DNA of 64,000 nucleotides from Caballeronia sp. NK8 (GCF_018408855.1 NZ_AP024328.1:310001-374000), one strand, 5' to 3'; shown: positions 26,293-34,972, numbered from the stretch's first letter. The notes: generated by a model not told the origin, from the letters alone. Translations and numbers: made by a program.

Positions 26293-27243
26293 ATGGCTGC
26301 CCGCTCGATCGCATCGATGACGCTTAGTTTCGGCCTTGTCTCGGTCCCGGTGAAGGTCTATACCGCAACGGAAAGCAAGTCCGGTGTCGGCTTCAACCTG
26401 ATGCACAAAGACTGCGGTACTCGGCTTAGACAGCAATACGTCTGCCCCCACGACGGCAAAGTCGTCGAGCGCGCCGATATGGTCAAGGGCTACGAGTTCG
26501 AAAAAGAGAAGTACGTGATCTTCGAGAGGTCTGAACTTGAGGCGCTGGAAGCGAGCGCGAGCCACACGATCGACATTGTGTCGTTTGTGCCGACCGAGGC
26601 GATCGATCCGATATACCTCGACAAGCCCTATTACCTCGCGCCCGACAAACGGGGCGGCAAACCGTACCGGCTGCTGCAGGAAGCCATGAAAGACAGCGGC
26701 ACGTGCGCGGTAGCCCGTTGGACGTGGAAGGGCAAGCAGCACATGGTGCAGGTGCGCGCTGGCAACGACGGCTTGATCCTCCAGACTCTGCTCTACGCCG
26801 ATGAGGTCCGTTCCCAAGCAGATATCGGCATCGAAGAGACGGACATCCAGCCGACCGAACTGCAGCTCGCCGAGCAACTGATCGAGCAGTACCGCGTCGA
26901 CAACTATGACGCGGCGGCGTACAAGGATGAGGAAAAAGAGCGCATCTTGGCTGAGATCGACAAGAAGATCGCGGGCAACAAGATCACCGCGGCGCCCGCC
27001 ATCGAGCAGCCCGGCGCGCAAGTCATCGACCTCGTAGAAGCGCTGCGCGCCAGTCTCAAGAAGAAGCCCGCCGCAGCACAACAGCCAACGACGGCACCGC
27101 GCGCCGCACGGAAGACAGCTCGTGCGGCTGCGCCGTCCCCCGAACAGGCGGAGGTAACACCGGCCCCGAAACGCCGCTCGGTTCGGCGCGCGGCCACCGA
27201 AGATCAACCCGCACCAGCACGCAAGACCGGAACAAAGAGGTGA
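26293..27243 (+). CDS. ku: Ku, non-homologous end-joining protein
   Basis: A 316-residue bacterial Ku. It opens with SIASMTLSFGLVSVPVKVYT, has the core segment TRLRQQYVCPHDGKVVER, and ends in a Lys/Ala-rich tail (about residues 265-316) that would bind DNA. Ku homodimers bind double-strand ends and recruit LigD, encoded at 28493. ATG at 26293 follows GAGAGG; a GTG at 26257 is less likely. The MerR-TPR gene begins one base after its stop. Confidence 0.93.
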   Translation: MAARSIASMTLSFGLVSVPVKVYTATESKSGVGFNLMHKDCGTRLRQQYVCPHDGKVVERADMVKGYEFEKEKYVIFERSELEALEASASHTIDIVSFVPTEAIDPIYLDKPYYLAPDKRGGKPYRLLQEAMKDSGTCAVARWTWKGKQHMVQVRAGNDGLILQTLLYADEVRSQADIGIEETDIQPTELQLAEQLIEQYRVDNYDAAAYKDEEKERILAEIDKKIAGNKITAAPAIEQPGAQVIDLVEALRASLKKKPAAAQQPTTAPRAARKTARAAAPSPEQAEVTPAPKRRSVRRAATEDQPAPARKTGTKR

Positions 27244-27244
27244 C

Positions 27245-28069
27245 ATGCCCGACCATGGCTACAGCCTTCGGGAAGTCCAGCGCATGCTCGGCGTCTCCCG
27301 AAGCGTCGTAGAAAAACTCGTAGCGGCAGAATTCGTCTCGCCGAGCGGCGAGCGGCGCGACTGGCGCTTCACGTTTCAGGACATCGTCATGCTGCGCACG
27401 GCGCAGGCGTTGCGCGTCGCGGGCGTCTCGCCCGTAAAAATCGTCCGAGCCCTCGACCACCTGCGCAAGAGTTGGGGCCACGAAGGGTCGCTCACCGGTG
27501 TGCGCATCGCGGCTGTGGGCGACCGCGTCGCCGTGAGGGACGAGGAAAGCGGCCAGTGGGACGCGGAGACCGGCCAACTCCTGCTCGACTTTGACGGAAA
27601 ACCTGCCGCGTCAAACATCGCTTCGCTGCAGGCGCCGCTTGCAAACAAGGCTCGAGAAGTGGCAACCGGCCTCTTCTACCGCGCGCGCTCGCTCGAGGAC
27701 GAGGACATCGACGCGGCTGAAGCGGCATATCGGGAGGCTCTTGCGCGCGCGCCCGACTATACCGACGCATCGCTGAACCTCGGCGGCATCCTTATGGACA
27801 CTGATCGGTTCGACGACGCGATAGCGGTCTACCGCGAAGCTTTGCGCTACCGACCGAACGATCCAGTGTTGCTCTTCAATGTCGGGGTCGCGCTGGAAGA
27901 CTCAGGGCGCTTTGGCGAAGCATTACGATCGTATGAGCTTTGTATCGAACACGCGCCGGACTTTGCCGATGCACACTTCAACGCCGCGCGTATCTACGAA
28001 GAGCTTGGCGACGCGGCGAAGGCAATCCGCCACTTCAACGCATACCGCAATCTACAGAAGGGTTCGTGA
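27245..28069 (+). CDS. MerR-type HTH fused to tetratricopeptide repeats
   Basis: A 274-residue two-domain protein. Residues 1-75 are a MerR-like winged helix (YSLREVQRMLGVSRSVVEKL); residues about 140-270 hold three or more TPRs (DYTDASLNLGGILMDTDRFD, NDPVLLFNVGVALEDSGRFG, DFADAHFNAARIYEELGDAA). No metal-binding cysteines are seen. It starts one base after ku and is probably co-transcribed. I infer a regulator or scaffold linked to end joining. Confidence 0.85.
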   Translation: MPDHGYSLREVQRMLGVSRSVVEKLVAAEFVSPSGERRDWRFTFQDIVMLRTAQALRVAGVSPVKIVRALDHLRKSWGHEGSLTGVRIAAVGDRVAVRDEESGQWDAETGQLLLDFDGKPAASNIASLQAPLANKAREVATGLFYRARSLEDEDIDAAEAAYREALARAPDYTDASLNLGGILMDTDRFDDAIAVYREALRYRPNDPVLLFNVGVALEDSGRFGEALRSYELCIEHAPDFADAHFNAARIYEELGDAAKAIRHFNAYRNLQKGS

Positions 28070-28492
28070 AGCGGTCAAAAAACAGACACGCAATAGCCGC
28101 AACAAAGGCGAAGCCCCGACCGATGATCGGGCCGGGGCTGCGACTACCATCCTAACGCGACAACTTCGTACCCTCTAGCCTAGTGCTTCACGCCAGGGCC
28201 AACCCGCTGAAAAGCAACGACTTCCCCGCAACGACAAAATGCTAAAACGGAGCGATAAAACCTGAGGCGCGATCGTGGCAACCGCTTGTCCGGGTAGGTG
28301 TCAAGTTGGGCCGGATCTCGGTTACTGCCGTTCTGCGACTTGTGACTTGCGTCTCATCGCCACAGAAAGAAGTGTACGGGCCCTGCGAAAAGTACCAACC
28401 GTCGAACAGAGGCAGAAGTAGCGCTCTTTCCGCCATTAAGAAATACGCCTTCCGGGCGATGAGGCGGAACGCAGGCGAAGCCTCTTGAGCGG
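28070..28492. other. Gap between convergent ku and ligD units
   Basis: About 420 bases. It contains a hairpin at 28112-28139. A 60-codon plus-strand frame at 28306 (TTG start, no ribosome site) is not supported. Confidence 0.4.
28112..28139 (+). terminator. Hairpin after the ku operon
   Basis: AGCCCCG and CGGGGCT form a strong stem around a loop that is itself partly paired. There is no T run, so it could also protect the mRNA end. Confidence 0.45.
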
Positions 28493-30439
28493 TCAGCGCA
28501 GGCCGACCGCCTTTCGCATCGCCACTGTAATGCCTTGCCGCGTGCGGTGGAATCCGTCCCACGGATCGGAGTTGAGCGAACGCATGCGCTGCGCGGCTGT
28601 TTTGATCGTCCACTGATCGGCGCGGCCGATGTCGTTCAGCTCGTCCCACGCGATAGGCATCGACACCCCCATGCCGGACCGGGCGCGCGCTGAGAACACC
28701 GCGACCGTGCTCGCTCCTTTGCTGTTGCGCAGATAGTCTATGAAGATCTTCTTCACCCGGTTCTTGGGACCAAGGACAGCAGAGAAGCGCTCGGGCATCA
28801 GCCGCGCCATGTACCGGGCAACGGCGTGCGAGAAGTCCTTCACCTCGTGCCACTGCTGCCGGCGCGTGAGCGGTACGACGATGTGGAAGCCTTTGCCGCC
28901 GCTCGTCTTGATAAAGCTTTTAAGCCCGATCTCGTCAAGCAACACCTTAGAGAGCGTCGCCGCATCGACCATCATCTGCCATGAGAGTTCAGGGTCGGGG
29001 TCCAGATCGAGGATAAAGCGATCAGGATGGTCCAGGTCGGGCTGCACGGCGTTCCAGCTATGCAATTCGACCACGTTCATCTGCGCGAGGCCGATGAGCG
29101 CTTCGTGATGGTCTACAACGAGCAGCGGCGGGTGGCCAGGGTGCATTTCATTCGGCAGCCGTGTGACGCCGGGGATCTTCGAGCGCTCCTCGTGCTTCTG
29201 AAAAAACAGCTCGCCGTTGATTCCCTCAGGTGCGCGTACCAGCGACACCGGCCTATCCTTCAAGTAGGGCAACGCGAACTCCGCGATCTCGTCGTAGTAA
29301 CGAACGAGGTCAATCTTCTTCACGCGCGCCACGTCGTCAATGATGCGCTCGGCGTTAGACACCTTCACGCCTGCGATGACGACCGGTCCAGCACGGCTGG
29401 GCGACATGCGCGAGGCTCCCTTCGCCTGGGGAAGCCTCTCCGGCCCATCGACGTCCACGACCGTCTCTTCGGTCACGGCCGTGGCGGGCTTGTCGTCGCG
29501 CATGCCTTGGAAAACGGGATGGCGAACCTCGCCCGACGGCGTCCATTCGAGAAACGTCGCTTCAACGACGAGTTCAGGTTCCAGCCAAACGAAGTCGCGA
29601 TCCTTTTCGCGCAGGGGCGGGTTGTAGAAAGGCGGATCGTCGCAAATCAGCTTCACCGCCTTCTTTTCGAGCTCAGCAAGCGCGCGCGGCTTCAGTTCCG
29701 CCTTCACGGTACCAGCGAACCGCAGGCTGCCGTCTCGCTCATGCACGCCGAGCATCAGCGACCGCATTCCGCTTTTTGCGCCCGCCAGCCTTGTATAGCC
29801 GCCAACGACAAATTCCTGGCGCCTTGAGCATTTGAGTTTGATCCAATCGGTCGAGCGGCCCGAACGGTACGGCGCATCCGCGCGCTTGCCAATGATGCCC
29901 TCCAGCCGCATGCGGCACGCCGAGGCGAGCAGAGACTGAGGGTCCTCGGTGAAGGATTCGCTGAAGCGGATGCGCTCGCTCGACGTTTGGGCGATCAACG
30001 CGCCGAGCAGCTCTCTGCGCTGCAAGAGCGGCACTTCCCGTAAGTCACGACCGTTGAGAAAGGGAATGTCGAACGCGAAAAATGTCAGTTGCGCCGTGCT
30101 GCGTCGGTCGAACGCGTTCTGCAACGCGTTGAAATCTGGAATGCCAGTCTCGGTGAGCACGACCACCTCTCCGTCCAGCCAGGCATTGTCGACCGGCATT
30201 TCCTCGATCGCGGTCGCCAGCGCGCGCATCTTCTCGGTCCAGTCGTGGCCTCCGCGCGTTATGAGCTTGACCCGCCCCGAGTCAAGCCTGCACATCAGGC
30301 GATAGCCGTCGAACTTTATTTCGTAGCGCCAGTCACCGGTCGCGGGCGGACGTCTTGCGAGGGTTGCGAGTTGCGGCGCAATTGTCTCCGGAAGCACACC
30401 CGCGGATGAAGCGCTTGGGCGTGTGGACCGCTTTGCCAT
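28493..30439 (-). CDS. ligD: LigD, ATP-dependent ligase-polymerase for end joining (no nuclease domain)
   Basis: A 648-residue LigD. The ligase domain comes first (active-site Lys42 in EIKFDGYR, then EGIIGKRADAPY and WIKLKC), followed from about residue 360 by the primase-polymerase domain (DLDPDPE metal site, TSGGKGFHI). The N-terminal 3'-phosphoesterase domain of longer LigDs is absent. LigD fills and seals ends held by Ku. ATG at 30439 is chosen; a TTG at 30463 would overlap the preceding gene. It converges on ku, about 420 bases away. Confidence 0.93.
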   Translation of the reverse strand: MAKRSTRPSASSAGVLPETIAPQLATLARRPPATGDWRYEIKFDGYRLMCRLDSGRVKLITRGGHDWTEKMRALATAIEEMPVDNAWLDGEVVVLTETGIPDFNALQNAFDRRSTAQLTFFAFDIPFLNGRDLREVPLLQRRELLGALIAQTSSERIRFSESFTEDPQSLLASACRMRLEGIIGKRADAPYRSGRSTDWIKLKCSRRQEFVVGGYTRLAGAKSGMRSLMLGVHERDGSLRFAGTVKAELKPRALAELEKKAVKLICDDPPFYNPPLREKDRDFVWLEPELVVEATFLEWTPSGEVRHPVFQGMRDDKPATAVTEETVVDVDGPERLPQAKGASRMSPSRAGPVVIAGVKVSNAERIIDDVARVKKIDLVRYYDEIAEFALPYLKDRPVSLVRAPEGINGELFFQKHEERSKIPGVTRLPNEMHPGHPPLLVVDHHEALIGLAQMNVVELHSWNAVQPDLDHPDRFILDLDPDPELSWQMMVDAATLSKVLLDEIGLKSFIKTSGGKGFHIVVPLTRRQQWHEVKDFSHAVARYMARLMPERFSAVLGPKNRVKKIFIDYLRNSKGASTVAVFSARARSGMGVSMPIAWDELNDIGRADQWTIKTAAQRMRSLNSDPWDGFHRTRQGITVAMRKAVGLR

Positions 30440-30452
30440 TGTTGAGGCTAGT

Positions 30453-30638
30453 TCAGAACCCAACGCCCACGCCGACGCCTACTCCCGAACCGAAGCTGCC
30501 ACCCCCGACGCCAACGCCGATACTGGGACCCGGCGTGTAGTAGCCGGGATATGCCGAATCACTGTAACCGTACGGCGGAGCGGTGACGCATCCGGAGAAC
30601 GCCACCGCAAACGTCAAAATGCCGAAGAGTTTGAGCAT
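30453..30638 (-). CDS. Small glycine/valine-rich lipoprotein, 61 aa
   Basis: Starts MLKLFGILTFAVAFSGC, a short lipoprotein signal with lipobox FSGC; GGGAG lies six bases upstream. The mature part is Tyr/Pro-rich then a run of GVGVG and GSFGSGVG repeats encoded by near-repeated DNA. It is probably outer-membrane anchored. It ends 13 bases before ligD on the same strand. Function unknown. Confidence 0.65.
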   Translation of the reverse strand: MLKLFGILTFAVAFSGCVTAPPYGYSDSAYPGYYTPGPSIGVGVGGGSFGSGVGVGVGVGF

Positions 30639-30762
30639 GGTCATCTCCCTTGTTGGGAAACCTAGCAAGGCCTGAGCCCGTTTCGGGGGCGGCATCCCGC
30701 GCAAACCTCCGAGCCTTCGACCGTCGAGTGAGGGCGAACCCTACGGCGCACCCCCATAGCCT

Positions 30763-30978
30763 TCAAAAGTTTTCGTCGAGCCAAGCTTTCGCCCACGCAA
30801 TTGCGCGCTCGTGAGCGGCTCCCTCAGTGTCGAAGTACCCAATGTCCGAAAAATGAAAAATCTGACCGTCATCCTCGTCTTCCCAAGGCGGCCTTTCTAC
30901 CTCGCACCACGAATGCCAGTGGTGCCCGACCTTATTGGGATGAGAGTCGATGGTCCATTCGCGGTATTCGACTTTCAT
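30763..30978 (-). CDS. Hypothetical protein, 71 aa
   Basis: Starts MKVEYREWTIDSHPNKVGHH and is rich in Trp, His and acidic residues. This is a small soluble protein often found in Burkholderia-type accessory DNA. No motif assigned. Confidence 0.6.
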   Translation of the reverse strand: MKVEYREWTIDSHPNKVGHHWHSWCEVERPPWEDEDDGQIFHFSDIGYFDTEGAAHERAIAWAKAWLDENF

Positions 30979-31019
30979 GTGTCTCCCAGTGTCTGCGCTC
31001 GCCTAGCGCCTGGACGAGA

Positions 31020-31367
31020 TCAGCGCTTTTCGAAGAGCAACGGTGCATGGGGCTCAGTACTCAGTGCCGCCCCGCTGGTGACCAAGAATCGGTTACGGTC
31101 CTGACCGACTATCCAATGCGGCACTCGTCCACGGCCGCTCCATGTTGCACCCGTTACGGGGTCTTGATACTTAGGGTGTGCCTCAGCATATTGCTCGCCA
31201 GGCCTGCGGCCCATAAGTTCGCTCAGACTGATGTCGTACTCGCGCATCTTCTGCACGATCTCAATCAGTGCGAGTCGCATCTCTTTCTCACGGGCCTCGC
31301 TAAGAGCTTTTTCCAATGCGGCTCGCTCGGCAAGGAGCGTCGTTACCTCAGAACTGATATATGCCAT
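31020..31367 (-). CDS. H-NS family nucleoid-associated protein
   Basis: A 115-residue H-NS/MvaT-like protein. A coiled-coil oligomerisation part (LLAERAALEKALSEAREKEM) is followed by the C-terminal DNA-binding core YQDPVTGATWSGRGRVPHWI. Plasmid H-NS homologues silence AT-rich or newly acquired genes. The first ATG gives 118 aa; MAYISSEV at 31367 is equally likely. Confidence 0.9.
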   Translation of the reverse strand: MAYISSEVTTLLAERAALEKALSEAREKEMRLALIEIVQKMREYDISLSELMGRRPGEQYAEAHPKYQDPVTGATWSGRGRVPHWIVGQDRNRFLVTSGAALSTEPHAPLLFEKR

Positions 31368-31402
31368 CGTTTCCATCGCGTGCGCAGTGAGCGGCTGTCC
31401 GC

Positions 31403-31657
31403 CTACTTCGCGCGCCGAAATTCTTTTGGGTTGTAGACTGAACGCCGCCAGTCATGCTCGAGCTCGGCCGCCTTGGGCGAGCGAGCTACGTATCCGGCAC
31501 CGAAACCCGCAACCCCGCAGACAATACCAACAATCAGGCACAGTTGCGTCGGTCCGAGGGTGGTCGAGTTCGAGGCTGAGCCGGGCAGTATGAGGGCGAA
31601 GCCAATCGCAGCTACGATTGGGAACAGGCCGAGCAAGGCGAGACGAGGGAGCGACAT
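31403..31657 (-). CDS. Small membrane protein, 84 aa
   Basis: Two hydrophobic spans (LALLGLFPIVAAIGFALILP and LCLIVGIVCGVAGFGAGYVA) and a basic cytoplasmic C-terminus. No family recognised. It lies just upstream of the H-NS-like gene on the same strand. Confidence 0.55.
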   Translation of the reverse strand: MSLPRLALLGLFPIVAAIGFALILPGSASNSTTLGPTQLCLIVGIVCGVAGFGAGYVARSPKAAELEHDWRRSVYNPKEFRRAK

Positions 31658-31723
31658 TTCTGATGTTGCTTAGCTTGGACGGATGCATACTCGACGCAGT
31701 AGCCACCTCGCCGGGAGCACGAC

Positions 31724-31978
31724 ATGAATCCAATCTTTGATGAAAAAACGAGAGACGGCGAGCTCGCCCGTGCGCTGAATCTCGCCCTTCACGCGTTCAG
31801 CGTTCACTCCGGTGCAGAAGTGATCATGGAGGGCGAACGGTTCGTGCTGAATTTTACACGGGAGACCGCTGCGGTCGTGCACGCACTGCAACTGCTCGGT
31901 GTGCAACCCGGCGAAACACTGCCCTCGCCTGACTTTGATGATTTCGACCTCGCAAAAAAAAACGTCCCAGGGTTTTAG
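31724..31978 (+). CDS. Hypothetical protein, 84 aa
   Basis: Starts MNPIFDEKTRDGELARALNL. Soluble, acidic, no recognised domain. Its last eight codons coincide with the intrinsic terminator of the convergent minus-strand cluster (31954-31988). Confidence 0.5.
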   Translation: MNPIFDEKTRDGELARALNLALHAFSVHSGAEVIMEGERFVLNFTRETAAVVHALQLLGVQPGETLPSPDFDDFDLAKKNVPGF

Positions 31979-31988
31979 CCTGGGACGT
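31954..31988 (-). terminator. Rho-independent terminator closing the 32-42 kb cluster
   Basis: On the minus strand ACGTCCCAGG and CCTGGGACGT form a perfect 10-base stem with a 7-base loop, followed by nine T. It stands 20 bases after the stop of the PP-loop gene. Confidence 0.9.
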
Positions 31989-32008
31989 GTTCAAAAGCTT
32001 GGTTGCGG

Positions 32009-33814
32009 CTACGCCGCTTCTGCAAAGAGACTCAACTGCGTGGTGTCATAGCTCAACAATGCTTGATGCTCGTCGTCGCCGATGGCGTTCTCGACCAAAT
32101 GCGCGTCGAGTTCTGCCGGCGTCAGGTTCAGACGCTGAGCGAGTCGCGAGAAGTACTGCCCGCGTTTGGCCATGTCCTGATACCGCTGGGCCATGCCGGT
32201 CGGCAGCTTCACGATGCCCTCGTTCAGCCAAAAATGCGCTGAATCAATTGCGTCGCGATGCTGCGTGTCCAGCATAAAGGCGGTGTCGTAGGCGCATGTG
32301 ACGAACAGGCACGCCGCTTCCGCATCCACCTCGAACTGCGAGGCTTCCTCGAAGTAGACGGTCTGCTCACCGCCAGTCGTCCTCGCATATCGTCCGGGCC
32401 GACCCGGATGCCGGTACGGATTCCACTGCTCTGCATCGAACGAGCGCAGCCCGACCGACGGAGCGTCACGATCGTACCGGCCGACCGGATACCAGCCGTG
32501 CAGCACGATGTCGGTCTTCGGCAAGCCGTCGAGCTTCGGAACCGGATACCGGCGCCCAAGCACGTTCACGTCATGCCAAACCGCCAGCGCCGGAAACGCA
32601 TGCGGCGCGTAGTGATGCATCGACAGAAAGAAGTCGATGGCCACCAACTGCTGCGGCGTCACGAACTCGAACTGCGGCTCGCACAGCATCCGGTTCTGCT
32701 CCGTATCAGCGATAGAACCATTAGCGAGGTCGGCCGAGTGCGCTTCAGCCCGGTCCCGCTCGGCCGCGTCGATACTGGTCAGCATCTTCAGAAAATCGAT
32801 ACGCGTTGCGTAGCTGTACGTGTCCGCCTGAATGCGCGTGTAGCCTGCATCGCTCAGGGACCGCCCTACCAATTCGCGACGCGGCATATCCCACTGGATC
32901 GCGAGCAAATAGTTGCGGAAGTCGTTCAGCGGTCGAAGATGCCCGTACTGCTCATCCTCGATCATCGCCTCAAGCGACTTGTCGCGATCGCCGCTGACAA
33001 GACATATGGCGCATCCAAAACGACTGCCACAAGAAGCCCTAGCCCCGGAGTCGCCCACCACGACACCACACGTTCCACCGTTCCCTGCCCGATAAATCTC
33101 GGACAGGCGATGTATCGTGCGCGGCATCAACGGCGACGGAAACGGCAGGCTTTGAGCATCCGCCAGCAGCGCGAGCATCGTCCAAACATCATCGGAGGAC
33201 CATTCGCTTAACGGGCTGAGTGTGAGCGCCCCGGTTCTGCTTCTCACCGGATGATCGGCGTTATCGCGTCGCTCGGTCATTGCCACCGCACGTGAGGTAC
33301 TTTCATCCCTGCGCAGGCCCAGCACCGTTATGACTTCGCGAGCGCCGTCATCTGCCGCCTGGCGTTCGAGCAATGTTCGAAGGCGACCTCCCGGGCGTAC
33401 CTTCCAAGTATCCGCGCATGCACGGGTCCGTCTACCGTCTCGGACACCGTTCTCTGGCGTGCGCGCCAACGTTCCCCGCCCTATCGTCGAGACGACGAAT
33501 TGGCTTGCCAACGAAGGCGTCGTGACATGGGTTTGCACCGGCAACGCCGACGCTTCGATGTATAACTGCAACTCGTCCAGCACGGAGTGAAGAAAGTTCG
33601 CGATCGTTGGATTCTCGATGGTCGTGTCGGCCGATTGAACGTGGTGGGCGATCGTCGTGCCGCCGGCACGGCGAATCGCCTCAACCATCAACACCAGCGT
33701 ACACGTGCTGTCCTTGCCGCCCGAATAAGCGCAGCTCAGGCTATGCCCAAGTTCGATGTATCGCTGCATGACGCCGATCGCAGCTTCCATCTTCGAAACA
33801 ATTTCGTGTTCCAT
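32009..33814 (-). CDS. DndC-like PP-loop (PAPS reductase family) protein
   Basis: A 601-residue protein. The PP-loop SGGKDS is at residues 31-36 and GLRRDES at 166-172. A cysteine set (Cys249, Cys262, Cys268, Cys271; SRFGCAICLVSGDRDKSLEA) followed by PLNDFRNYL matches the Fe-S region of DndC, which activates DNA for phosphorothioation. About 300 further residues have no known match. The ATG at 33814 follows GGAGCGA, and a structured leader precedes it. No DndE or cysteine desulfurase gene lies nearby, so phosphorothioation is not established; nucleotide-linked sulfur or amine transfer is inferred. Confidence 0.8.
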   Translation of the reverse strand: MEHEIVSKMEAAIGVMQRYIELGHSLSCAYSGGKDSTCTLVLMVEAIRRAGGTTIAHHVQSADTTIENPTIANFLHSVLDELQLYIEASALPVQTHVTTPSLASQFVVSTIGRGTLARTPENGVRDGRRTRACADTWKVRPGGRLRTLLERQAADDGAREVITVLGLRRDESTSRAVAMTERRDNADHPVRSRTGALTLSPLSEWSSDDVWTMLALLADAQSLPFPSPLMPRTIHRLSEIYRAGNGGTCGVVVGDSGARASCGSRFGCAICLVSGDRDKSLEAMIEDEQYGHLRPLNDFRNYLLAIQWDMPRRELVGRSLSDAGYTRIQADTYSYATRIDFLKMLTSIDAAERDRAEAHSADLANGSIADTEQNRMLCEPQFEFVTPQQLVAIDFFLSMHHYAPHAFPALAVWHDVNVLGRRYPVPKLDGLPKTDIVLHGWYPVGRYDRDAPSVGLRSFDAEQWNPYRHPGRPGRYARTTGGEQTVYFEEASQFEVDAEAACLFVTCAYDTAFMLDTQHRDAIDSAHFWLNEGIVKLPTGMAQRYQDMAKRGQYFSRLAQRLNLTPAELDAHLVENAIGDDEHQALLSYDTTQLSLFAEAA

Positions 33815-33819
33815 CTTTT

Positions 33820-33871
33820 TCGCTCCAAGAAAATAGGAGCGACCCATTCGGGATTCGCTCCCGAATGGGTT
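33820..33871 (-). promoter_or_regulatory. Structured RNA leader E1 upstream of the PP-loop gene
   Basis: On the minus strand ACCCATTCGGGA and TCCCGAATGGGT form a perfect 12-base stem (33842-33870). Three segments compete: the loop side GGAGCGA (33855-33861), the downstream TCGCTCC (33836-33842) and the Shine-Dalgarno GGAGCGA (33820-33826). The middle one can pair perfectly with either of the others. This is the layout of a translational on/off switch. Related elements are at 34886, 35625 and 38529. Confidence 0.65.
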
Positions 33872-33882
33872 AATTGCTCAAG

Positions 33883-34698
33883 TCAAATCAAGACGTCAGC
33901 CGTCGCGCGTTGCGCCTCTTCAAGGCCGTCGTGCGCTGCTGCGAATAAGTCGCTCTGCCGCGTTGCACGATCCAGGCGCGGCAGCGTCTTCGCATACCGG
34001 CTCACGCTCGTACCGTCGAAACTGTCCGCACCGGCGGCCGCGCAGATGCGAATGCGCCGCGCCGAGTTCACGCGACCGACGTGCAAGTAGCAGTGACGCC
34101 GTCTTGCGAGCGATCCCCAAACGTGCGCCGTCTGCTCTTTCCAATCTGTCGAACCGCCAATGAAGATGCCGACAGCAGGCGAGAGAAGCGAGGCGAGGTC
34201 TTCGACCTGCATACCGTTCTGAACGGCGATCAGCATCCGGCACGGCATCCCGCGAAGTCGTTCCAGCCACTTCAGCGAGTAGTCGAGGGAGGCCATGCCG
34301 CCCATGACGATGTCCGGAAGGACAAGCCAATCGGCCCGCTCGCCGAGCCGTTCGACAGCAACAGAAAACGCGTGCTCGTCGAAGGGCTGACCTTGCTGGT
34401 AAGCGGTCCAAGCGCCGTTATCTAACGCATAGCGATCGAAGCCCTCTGTACGCAACTCGCCCTTGGCCGAGACCAACAAGCGCCAGTCGGCGCCCTTCAG
34501 TGCGGCCAGGTTGCGGCGGGTGCCCGTGCGACTCGCGTAACCGACGAGCGGCTGCCGGTGCATGGCGATCCGTTCTTCGATCTCCGGGTCATCGTCAGCA
34601 GAGCCATCAACTCCGAAATAGTCGGCGTAAGCCATGAAGGCTTGCGCGTAGCCCGTCTTCTGGCCACTGGCGTATTGCTCCAGCCACGGCGGCGTCAT
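33883..34698 (-). CDS. tRNA-guanine-transglycosylase-like (DpdA-like) protein
   Basis: A 271-residue TIM-barrel-type protein. Residues resembling the TGT active site are Asp93 in LDNGAW (proton acceptor position), LPDIV at 127-131, FIGGSTDWK at 179-187, and GADSFDGT at 223-230, where TGT has its nucleophilic Asp (GxDxFD). It is shorter than tRNA TGT (about 370 aa), as are phage and island DpdA proteins that put 7-deazaguanine bases into DNA. No preQ0 synthesis genes are in the window. It overlaps the upstream 61-aa gene by 4 bases. Base exchange in DNA is inferred from the family. Confidence 0.65.
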   Translation of the reverse strand: MTPPWLEQYASGQKTGYAQAFMAYADYFGVDGSADDDPEIEERIAMHRQPLVGYASRTGTRRNLAALKGADWRLLVSAKGELRTEGFDRYALDNGAWTAYQQGQPFDEHAFSVAVERLGERADWLVLPDIVMGGMASLDYSLKWLERLRGMPCRMLIAVQNGMQVEDLASLLSPAVGIFIGGSTDWKEQTAHVWGSLARRRHCYLHVGRVNSARRIRICAAAGADSFDGTSVSRYAKTLPRLDRATRQSDLFAAAHDGLEEAQRATADVLI

Positions 34699-34880
34699 TG
34701 GCGCACCCCGTTTTGGGGTTGCACTCTGCCGCCGATGATCAGGAAGACCTTCGTCTCGACGTTCCGGACCCAAGGGCGAACTTCACCCGCGTGAGTCGCG
34801 GTGCCGGCGATGTAGCCAATCGCCGCTTCGAGGTTGGCAAACTGCTCCGGCGATGCGCCCAGCTTCGCTGCTTCAAACAT
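34695..34880 (-). CDS. Small protein, 61 aa, coupled to the TGT-like gene
   Basis: Starts MFEAAKLGASPEQFANLEAA after GGAG seven bases upstream. Its stop overlaps the start of the TGT-like gene (ATGA). No domain recognised; possibly a small accessory subunit. Preceded by leader element E2. Confidence 0.6.
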   Translation of the reverse strand: MFEAAKLGASPEQFANLEAAIGYIAGTATHAGEVRPWVRNVETKVFLIIGGRVQPQNGVRQ

Positions 34881-34885
34881 GAAAA

Positions 34886-34940
34886 CACTCCACAGAAAGA
34901 ACGCGGAGCGACCCTCGCGGGTCGCTTGCCCGCAAGGGTT
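34886..34940 (-). promoter_or_regulatory. Structured RNA leader E2 upstream of the 61-aa/TGT-like pair
   Basis: Same family as E1. Stem ACCCT-GCGGG/CCCGC-AGGGT (34911-34939, one mismatch). The loop AGCGACC pairs perfectly with the following GGTCGCT, and CGCTCC (34905-34910) can instead pair with the Shine-Dalgarno GGAGTG (34886-34891) with one G-U pair. Confidence 0.6.
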
Positions 34941-34972
34941 GAAAAAAGAAATTAGACGGCTATTTGTGCCAC

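Noticed and set aside
28306..28488. 60-codon plus-strand frame between ku and ligD units
   Set aside because: TTG start, no ribosome site and no domain; cannot be supported.
30470..30530. Tandem repeat resembling a CRISPR or VNTR array
   Set aside because: It is the coding repeat for Gly/Val residues of a small lipoprotein, too short and irregular for an array.
33836..33871. preQ1 riboswitch as explanation for the leader elements, given a TGT-like gene nearby
   Set aside because: The known preQ1 consensus sequences are not present; only the pseudoknot-like layout is shared.
33836..33871. Simple intrinsic terminator as the whole explanation of leader E1
   Set aside because: No T run follows, and the extra pairing with the Shine-Dalgarno recurs with changed sequence in other copies.
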